Shown one piece after another: positions 59,501 through 64,000 of a DNA stretch of 64,000 nucleotides. The stretch comes from UBA1952 sp965246785 (GTDB lineage Bacteria > Bacteroidota > Bacteroidia > Chitinophagales > Chitinophagaceae). A program made the position numbers and the translations under genes. Within the stretch, counting starts at the first letter, position 1, and each line of letters begins with the position of its first letter. The notes below the pieces were generated by a model. That model had not been told where the DNA came from. It ran no database searches and saw nothing but the letters and a program-made list of their open reading frames with translations. The DNA lies in contig CBDFFM010000029.1 of NCBI GenBank assembly GCA_965246785.1, positions 1 through 64,000 on the forward strand, given 5' to 3'.

Positions 59501-61289
59501 AGTTGACGTTTGTATAAACGATGCTGGTATCGCCCAGATTCCAGGTATAGGTGGTGCCCGCTACCACCGGCGAAGTGTTGTAAAAGGTAATAGGTACGCG
59601 GGGGCATACAGAATCCGGCAACGCATAAAACGAAGGCCCCACCGGCCCATCCGCATGAACCGTAGTGGAATCCTTGAAAGGACACCCATTAGCAGTAACA
59701 GCGTTCAGGATGATTTTATAAGTGCCAATGGCCGCAAAAGTATCCGTAGGTGTGGGGGACATTGAGGTAGCCGGGGAGCCGCCTATAAAGGTCCAGTTAT
59801 AAGTGGCAATTGGTACCGGATAAGGCGGTGGTGGGTCTGTGGGGAGTAGTGGAGGCGGCAGCGATGAGTAGATACTGGCAGAAAAGGTGGAGACAAGCGG
59901 ATAGCAACCTTCCAGTGGCGATGCGCCTGGTATAGGGAAAGCTGGAAAAGCCCGAATAATGTTCCGTATCGGTACCGAGTCCTTCACCGTCACGCTGCTG
60001 CAGCCTGTGGCGCTGTCAATGGTGGTCACCTGCACGGTCTTATAGCCATTCGTACGGAAGGTATCCACTGCCGGATTGCGGTGCAGCGCCGTATCGCCAT
60101 TGCCGAAGTCCCAGTTGAAAAAGGGATGCGCAATATTGGTGTTGGTAGCTATAAACGTTACGCCCACAGGGGCCGGGCAGGGAATAGCCGGCAGGAAATT
60201 GATGCTCGTATTGGGCAGGGGGTGGACAACCACATTATTGGTCACATACTTCGTGCAGGGTCCGATGGTAGTGCTCATCACCACCGGAAAGGTGCCGAAG
60301 GTGTCATAAATATGACTCGGTGAAGTGCCTGCATCCGAGAAGCCGTCGCCATAGGCCCAACTTGTAGCAATTACGGCCCCCGGCGTGGTGTTGAAGAAGG
60401 AAATGGCCGTACCCCGGCACACTGCATTGGCGGAGGCAAAGGAAGGTGTGAACGGATACTTTCTGATATAGGCAAAGCTCTTCACGGAGTCCATGCAGCC
60501 ATGGGCATCCGTTACAATCACCGTTACATCATAATTCGGCCCGCCCCCTGCATATAAGTGGGTAGTGGGTGAGCCGGTACCGGTACTGCCGTCGCCAAAG
60601 CGCCAAAAGACATTGGAGAAGGGCCCGCCATTGCTCGTGTTCGTAAACTTAATAGCGCCGGAAGTGCTACAGATATAATCCGAGTCGGATACAAACTGCG
60701 CACTGGGCTTAGCATACGTATTGACGAAGAAGGCCTTCGTGATGGAGCTGTCGCAATACTGTCCGCCCACCGTCAGCGTTACGCTGAATGGGCCAACGGT
60801 AGTGTAAGTGTGTGTCGGGTTAGACGCATTACTCGTGGGGCTGCCGTCGCCGAAGTCCCAGGTGTAGGCGGCCGGGCCAGGCTGATTGTTCAGCGATACG
60901 CTTGGCGTAAATGTTACCTGAAGCGGCAGGCAGCCGGTTGAAGGGCTTTGATTAGAAGTAAAGTTGACTGAGGGCTTTTTATAGACCGTGACATAGGCGT
61001 TCTTAGTCTTTGTATCGGTGCCGCCGGGGCCGGTTACGGTAAGCGTAATATTGTAAGTGCCCGGATTGATATAGGTGGTGGACGGGTTCTGACTGCCCGG
61101 CGTTACCCCATTGCCTAAGTTCCAGTTGTAAGTAGTAATCGTTCCGGTAGAAGCATCGGAAAAGTAAACCGTCAGCGGCGCACAGCCCTCCAGCGGCGAG
61201 GCGCTGAAATCCGCAGTAACCTGTGCGCTTGCTGAAACAGCTATAAACAACAGCGGTAGAAAGAGCCAAAAACGTAACAGTTGCTTCAT
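56595..61289 (-). CDS. Giant PKD-repeat surface protein with T9SS type B signal (A)
   Basis: 1564 residues from MKQLLRFWLFLPLLFIAVSA, a clean signal peptide; in-frame codons further upstream would run into the divergent gene's promoter region. About 14 PKD domains follow (cores WNLGNGVTPG, WDFGDGSPTS, WRFGDGSTGT, WAYGDGFSDA, WDFGNGDTAL, WDFGDGSPHS, WTFGDGTTST, WDFNDGSGDT), then Ig-like domains ('SYIWSSPTAPVVCATC', 'SIRWRPDSSLSCLNC') and a type B sorting domain ('PNTFTPNGDGYNDVFYPRGK', 'RIFNRWGELVFERTN', 'LPPDVYVYVMDS') very like that of giant B. It is presumably a T9SS-secreted adhesin. Confidence 0.93.
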   Translation of the reverse strand: MKQLLRFWLFLPLLFIAVSASAQVTADFSASPLEGCAPLTVYFSDASTGTITTYNWNLGNGVTPGSQNPSTTYINPGTYNITLTVTGPGGTDTKTKNAYVTVYKKPSVNFTSNQSPSTGCLPLQVTFTPSVSLNNQPGPAAYTWDFGDGSPTSNASNPTHTYTTVGPFSVTLTVGGQYCDSSITKAFFVNTYAKPSAQFVSDSDYICSTSGAIKFTNTSNGGPFSNVFWRFGDGSTGTGSPTTHLYAGGGPNYDVTVIVTDAHGCMDSVKSFAYIRKYPFTPSFASANAVCRGTAISFFNTTPGAVIATSWAYGDGFSDAGTSPSHIYDTFGTFPVVMSTTIGPCTKYVTNNVVVHPLPNTSINFLPAIPCPAPVGVTFIATNTNIAHPFFNWDFGNGDTALHRNPAVDTFRTNGYKTVQVTTIDSATGCSSVTVKDSVPIRNIIRAFPAFPIPGASPLEGCYPLVSTFSASIYSSLPPPLLPTDPPPPYPVPIATYNWTFIGGSPATSMSPTPTDTFAAIGTYKIILNAVTANGCPFKDSTTVHADGPVGPSFYALPDSVCPRVPITFYNTSPVVAGTTYTWNLGDTSIVYTNVNFKPTVTRAYRVSGPYTIALSTNHNGCDSIVSKTALVYVRPASANFLYTIQCPPKTAPFVYKVDFSDASVQATSWEWDFGDGSPHSFAQNPPTHSYASTGIYQVKLMVYNSAYGCHDTIVRPVAPYKAKITFSADDSAICLGDELVFTGAVNSLAAASYSWIFDNNPATQTPYTADFSIAYTFPTAGFHTVTLVTKSGNNNSCLDTLTAPNIVLVSHPVAKFGAFPAPIGCTPFFVTLRDSTVITPGVKITTRVWDFGDGSTPPGNVVNPTHTYQTGVYSPYLKVTDSLGCYDTLTRLSYIQARKPVALFNIAKTPAVFCARDTLPIINSSVGATLLTYLWTFGDGTTSTAVQPRKAYTKAGTYSIRLIVFDATGCSDTALLSNFVTINSPKASFTMDKTISPCGRALTILFTSTSTGAVYNKWFFEASSPIITRDTATHTFANPGIYNIVLTAVDATGCTDTAMRQAYVLGYAGAFTISPTDVCVGRAVTFSSSITNVPKISWDFNDGSGDTSNSPVITHIYTVPKTYYPSVIFSDGTPTCKIASATTTPVRVDKVSAAFSATVPCVDSPFILTSSSSAVFSQPNYWRWFFPAADTATGPVTRHIFGTAGAYAVTIIAANAWGCADTLTKNVFINPLPIIDAGPADTGICPGDTIRLVGRGGLSYIWSSPTAPVVCATCDTALVFTAAPTEYFVIGTDANGCHNRDSITARIQIQTTSSVSKGGDICIGESFRLYAAGATSYSWQPVRFLDSPNIAAPLATPITTTAYVVKAQEGTCLERYDTVIVAVHPTPVFFTAGPDAVINYGTSIILQPGTSGIDSIRWRPDSSLSCLNCFRPVAKPYITTRYFAVGYTEWGCADSAEVLIRVRCNGDSVFIPNTFTPNGDGYNDVFYPRGKGISGMRAMRIFNRWGELVFERTNFPLNDATLGWDGTFKGHALPPDVYVYVMDSRCEDGGELIQWKGDITLMR

Positions 61290-61425
61290 GCGTAAGGCCG
61301 CGTGGGGTAAACAGAGGATTGGAAAATTACAATTATTCACCGCCATAAAAAAGCGCCTCACCGCATGGCTCCATTTTCTTTCATCCGTCCGGCAAACATT
61401 TCTTTGCCATGACAAAGCCTTCTCT

Positions 61426-61965
61426 ATGAAAGTCCTCGCCATCTCCGGCAGCCTCCGCCCCCAATCTTTAAATACTGCGCTTCTTCACGCCCTTGCTCCC
61501 CTCATGCCCGCCGGCGTCAGCTACCGCGTCTGGGAAGGCCTTGGCAGCTTACCGCACTTCTCGCCGGAGATAGACTTTGACGCTTCGCCCGGCCCGGCCA
61601 TCGCCTACCGCGCGCTGCTTCGCGCCGCAGATGCCGTCATCATCTGCACGCCGGAGTACGCCTTTGGCATGCCTGGCGTCCTGAAGAATGCGCTGGACTG
61701 GGCTGTGTCTTCGGGAGAGTTTGACAAAAAGCCTATGGCAACTATCTCCGCCTCGCCTCTGCCAAGCGGCGGCCAGAAGGCGCACGACTGGCTGAATCAA
61801 ACGCTGACGGCCCTTGGCGCTTTTCAGATACCGGATGCGAAGCTGAGCGTGCCTGCGGCAAAGACGCGCATCGGGGAAGACGGCGCCATCAAAGACCCGG
61901 CGCTGACAGAGGAACTGGCGCGGCTGGTACGAAATCTTCTGTCGGGAATCCATAATGGAATTTAG
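61426..61965 (+). CDS. NADPH-dependent FMN reductase family protein
   Basis: 179 residues from MKVLAISGSLRPQSLNTALL, whose 'GSLRxxSxN' loop binds the FMN phosphate. 'VIICTPEYAFGMPGVLKNAL' plus 'DW' is the family's second signature, though the usual 'TPEYNxSxP' has AFG instead of NxS. The fold is flavodoxin-like and soluble; such enzymes reduce FMN, quinones or azo dyes with NAD(P)H. The physiological substrate is unknown. The frame is open upstream but that part would overlap the divergent gene's start. It overlaps the EcsC gene by 11 bp. Confidence 0.9.
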   Translation: MKVLAISGSLRPQSLNTALLHALAPLMPAGVSYRVWEGLGSLPHFSPEIDFDASPGPAIAYRALLRAADAVIICTPEYAFGMPGVLKNALDWAVSSGEFDKKPMATISASPLPSGGQKAHDWLNQTLTALGAFQIPDAKLSVPAAKTRIGEDGAIKDPALTEELARLVRNLLSGIHNGI

Positions 61966-62731
61966 CAAAGCGGCAGACGCATACAATGAGCAGGCCCGGA
62001 AAAAGCTCGCCGCCTGGCAGCGGGAAATGCAGCGCCGCCCCGGCCTCTTCGCCGGCATTAGCGGCCGTATGCAGGCGCGTATCAACCGCATCATTCCTGA
62101 AAAGCTGCACCAGGCAATCACCGCGGTCTTTAAGGTGGCAACGAAGTTTCTGATGAGCGGCGCCGACTTTCTTACCAGCAAGCCATGGACAGAAAAAGCC
62201 CGTGAAGAGCGGGAAGCAGAAGCCAAAAAACAGATAGAACGCTACAAATATGCCGCAACTGCCGAGGGGGCCATTACCGGCGCTGGCGGCATCCTGCTCG
62301 GCCTTGCCGACCTGCCGCTGTGGCTCACCATTAAAATCAAGATGCTCACGCACGTGGCCGCCATTTACGGTCATGACACGGGCGACTTTCGCGAGCGGCT
62401 GTATGCCCTTTATGTGCTGTCGCTTTGCTTCAGCGGGCGAAAGCACCGGCGGAAGGTCTATGCCATCCTTGCCAACTGGAACGCTTATATCAAAACGCTT
62501 CCCGCACAGGAAGACGCATTCGACTGGCGCAGCTTTCAGCAGGAGTACCGCGACTTCCTGGATATAGCAAAGCTGCTGCAGCTTGTACCCGGCATCGGGG
62601 CTGTAGTGGGCGGTGTGGTGAATAACCGGCTGACGGAGAAGCTGGGTAAAACGGCCATAAATGCCTACCGGATGCGGTGGTTTGCTGACCTTCCAGAGCC
62701 TCCTTCGGGAACCGGCAAGTCGTTGCTTTAA
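61955..62731 (+). CDS. EcsC family protein
   Basis: 258 residues of the EcsC family: 'PEKLHQAITAVFKVATKFLM', 'AEGAITGAGGILLGLADLPL', 'WLTIKIKMLTHVAAIYGHDT' and 'LVPGIGAVVGGVVNNRLTEK' are its conserved glycine-rich amphipathic stretches. EcsC is membrane-associated; in Bacillus it sits with an ABC exporter, but its activity is unknown. It begins inside the FMN reductase gene (11-bp overlap), so the two are translated together. The bestrophin pseudogene follows 29 bp later. Confidence 0.9.
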   Translation: MEFSKAADAYNEQARKKLAAWQREMQRRPGLFAGISGRMQARINRIIPEKLHQAITAVFKVATKFLMSGADFLTSKPWTEKAREEREAEAKKQIERYKYAATAEGAITGAGGILLGLADLPLWLTIKIKMLTHVAAIYGHDTGDFRERLYALYVLSLCFSGRKHRRKVYAILANWNAYIKTLPAQEDAFDWRSFQQEYRDFLDIAKLLQLVPGIGAVVGGVVNNRLTEKLGKTAINAYRMRWFADLPEPPSGTGKSLL

Positions 62732-62760
62732 TTCCTTGCATTTTTAGTTCCATAATTCTG

Positions 62761-63637
62761 ATGATTTCCTACAACACCAAAGAATGGCTCGGCATCTTCC
62801 GGCTGCACAAGGCCGATACCTTCCGCAAGTTGCTGCCGCTGATGCTCGGCATTGCCGCTTACACAGCTCTGCTGGCGTTCGCGGAGAAAGAATGGCTGCG
62901 CCTGCCGGAAACTTCTCCGCTGAAGCACGTCATCACGCTCCACTCGCTGGTTGGCTTTGCACTCTCCATGCTGCTGGTGTTCCGCACCAACTCCGCTTAT
63001 GACCGTTGGTGGGAAGGCCGCAAGCTCTGGGGCAGCTTAGTGAACAACAGCCGAAACCTTGCACTGAAGCTGCACCCGCTCCTCGACGGCAGGGAAGAGC
63101 ATAAGGCGTTCTTTGCATCCGCCATTCCCACATTCGCGGTAGAGCTGGCTAACCCACCTGCGCGCCGAGGCCACCCGGTTTGAGCTGGACGAGCGGCCCC
63201 ATCCCGAAATCCCGGACTTTGATACGCGAAAGCATGTGCCCGCGTAAGCGGCCAGCCTTATCCTCTCCCGTATTTACGCGCTACGCCGCGAGGGCGTAGC
63301 CGCACATGAAGAGCTGCTGATGATGAATGGCGAGCTGTCTTCCTTCATGGATATCTGCGGCGCCTGCGAGCGTATCCGCAATACGCCGATTCCGTATGCT
63401 TACAGCGCCTTTATCAAGAAGTTCATCTTTGTGTATGTGGTCACGCTGCCGTTTTCGCTGGCCTTGACGCTGGGCTACCTGAGCATTCCCATTGTAGCGC
63501 TCATCTTCTACTTGCTCGGCTCGCTGGAGCTGATTGCGGAGGAGATTGAAGAGCCCTTTGGCGTGGATGCAAATGACCTGCCGATGGACAGGATGTGCAA
63601 GACCATTGAGAAGACGGTGCGGGAGATACTGGCTTAG
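62761..63637 (+). pseudogene. Bestrophin-like (UPF0187) channel gene, frameshifted and interrupted
   Basis: The N-terminal 130 codons are bestrophin ('YNTKEWLGIFRLHKADTFRK', 'LVFRTNSAYDRWWEGRKLWG'). An extra C at about 63152-63154 (AACCCACC) shifts the frame, since the sequence continues correctly one base later ('NHLRAEATRFELDERPHPE'). In that frame a TAA at 63245-63247 interrupts before 'AASLILSRIYALRREG', after which it is intact to the end ('PIPYAYSAFIKKFIFVYVVT', 'EIEEPFGVDANDLPMD'). Two independent lesions in one gene make a real pseudogene likely, though poor sequence quality could mimic this. Confidence 0.85.
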
Positions 63638-63714
63638 CAACCCTGAAGGGGCAAGGCGAAGGCTAAACCGTTTTGCAATCGCTACGCATAGTCAATGCTG
63701 CCGACCTTTGCACC

Positions 63715-64000
63715 GTGCAGCAAGCTCCCGTCCTCCTGATAACCCCGCCCTTCACGCAGCTCAATACGCCCTACCCGGCTACGGCTTATCTGAAAGGTTT
63801 TTTGGCTACACGCGGCATTGCCGCCGCGCAGGCGGATTTAGGTATTGAAGTGACACTCGCACTGTTTACACGGGCATCCCTAACCGAGGTTTTTCAGCGT
63901 GCTTCCCGATGCTCGCAACCTTCGGCAAATGCGCAGCGCATCATCCGCCTCCGGGAAGATTACCTGCGTACGATAGATGCCGTCATCCTTTTTCTTCAGG
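63715..64000 (+). CDS. B12-binding-domain radical SAM protein, N-terminal fragment
   Basis: The first 95 residues, starting GTG (VQQAPVLLITPPFTQLNTPY); the gene runs off the window. 'VLLITPPFTQLNTPYPATAY' and 'LKGFLATRGIAAAQADLGIE' are the typical beginning of BchE/methylthiotransferase-like B12-binding radical SAM enzymes, which use cobalamin and a 4Fe-4S cluster; the CxxxCxxC motif would lie outside the window. A near-consensus box GACCTTTG stands 7 bp upstream of the GTG. Confidence 0.78.
   Translation, partial: MQQAPVLLITPPFTQLNTPYPATAYLKGFLATRGIAAAQADLGIEVTLALFTRASLTEVFQRASRCSQPSANAQRIIRLREDYLRTIDAVILFLQ

Noticed and set aside
61290..61442. N-terminal extension of giant PKD protein A.
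   Set aside because: It would precede a perfect signal peptide and overlap the divergent FMN reductase start.
63534..63848. Open frame spanning the end of the bestrophin gene.
   Set aside because: It is out of frame with both the bestrophin C-terminus and the B12/radical SAM gene, which have recognisable sequence.
1..64000. tRNA, rRNA, tmRNA or riboswitch.
   Set aside because: I looked through the spacers and saw no cloverleaf or known aptamer core; a covariance-model scan would be decisive.

Overview
The window comes from a member of the Bacteroidota, most like the Chitinophagaceae. The evidence is a SusC/SusD pair, three PorP/SprF proteins, secreted proteins with type A and type B type IX secretion (T9SS) C-terminal signals, HmuY and DUF2795 proteins, and promoters with the Bacteroidota -7 box TAnnTTTG. 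Most of it is moderately GC-rich and gene-dense. A stretch near 33.1-35.4 kb and the gene at 48.6-49.1 kb look clearly more AT-rich and are probably imported.

Layout. 1-5.8 kb (minus): a cut secreted protein, then a SusC/SusD/surface-lipoprotein operon. 6.1-8.2 kb (plus): rplM-rpsI-rpsB, closed by a strong terminator and without the usual tsf. 8.2-15 kb: a 7TM-sensor adenylate cyclase and two T9SS type A secreted proteins (beta-helix; SBBP repeats). 15.4-17.4 kb: an RsbQ-like hydrolase translationally coupled to a PAS histidine kinase. 17.4-20.3 kb: a TPR adenylate cyclase between two OmpA-like paralogues. 20.5-24.9 kb: HmuY, TlpA-like thioredoxin, thioesterase, LolD-like ATPase and DUF2795. 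24.95-26.4 kb: an array of 21-bp repeats split by an IS982-family element. 26.6-32.3 kb: yidC and a giant T9SS type A protein. 32.4-39.5 kb is accessory: a truncated vsr, a nuclease-helicase fusion, a Fic protein with a palindromic operator, an SRPBCC protein, a pentapeptide-repeat protein, and HigA with a HigB remnant. 39.5-42.6 kb: three ketosynthase-like genes, as in aryl-polyene/flexirubin-type pathways. 42.8-61.3 kb (minus): a response regulator, then three pairs of a giant PKD/type B T9SS protein with a PorP/SprF partner. 61.4-64 kb (plus): FMN reductase, EcsC, a broken bestrophin gene and the start of a B12/radical SAM protein.

How the genes work together. The surface-protein genes form a coherent outer-envelope programme: each T9SS type B giant has its own PorP/SprF gene just downstream, matching the SprB/SprF logic of gliding and adhesion. 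Two adenylate cyclases with nearly the same catalytic domain sit behind different sensors, so cAMP signalling is probably active.

Most unusual features. (1) Two degenerate 21-bp-period intergenic arrays share a homologous flank of about 85 bp although their repeat units differ; they look like members of one undescribed repeat family. (2) Many spacers carry short tandem repeats whose period differs from site to site (7, 8, 9, 10 or 11 bp), mostly just upstream of start codons; a 7-bp version lies inside the signal-peptide code of one, possibly two, PorP genes.
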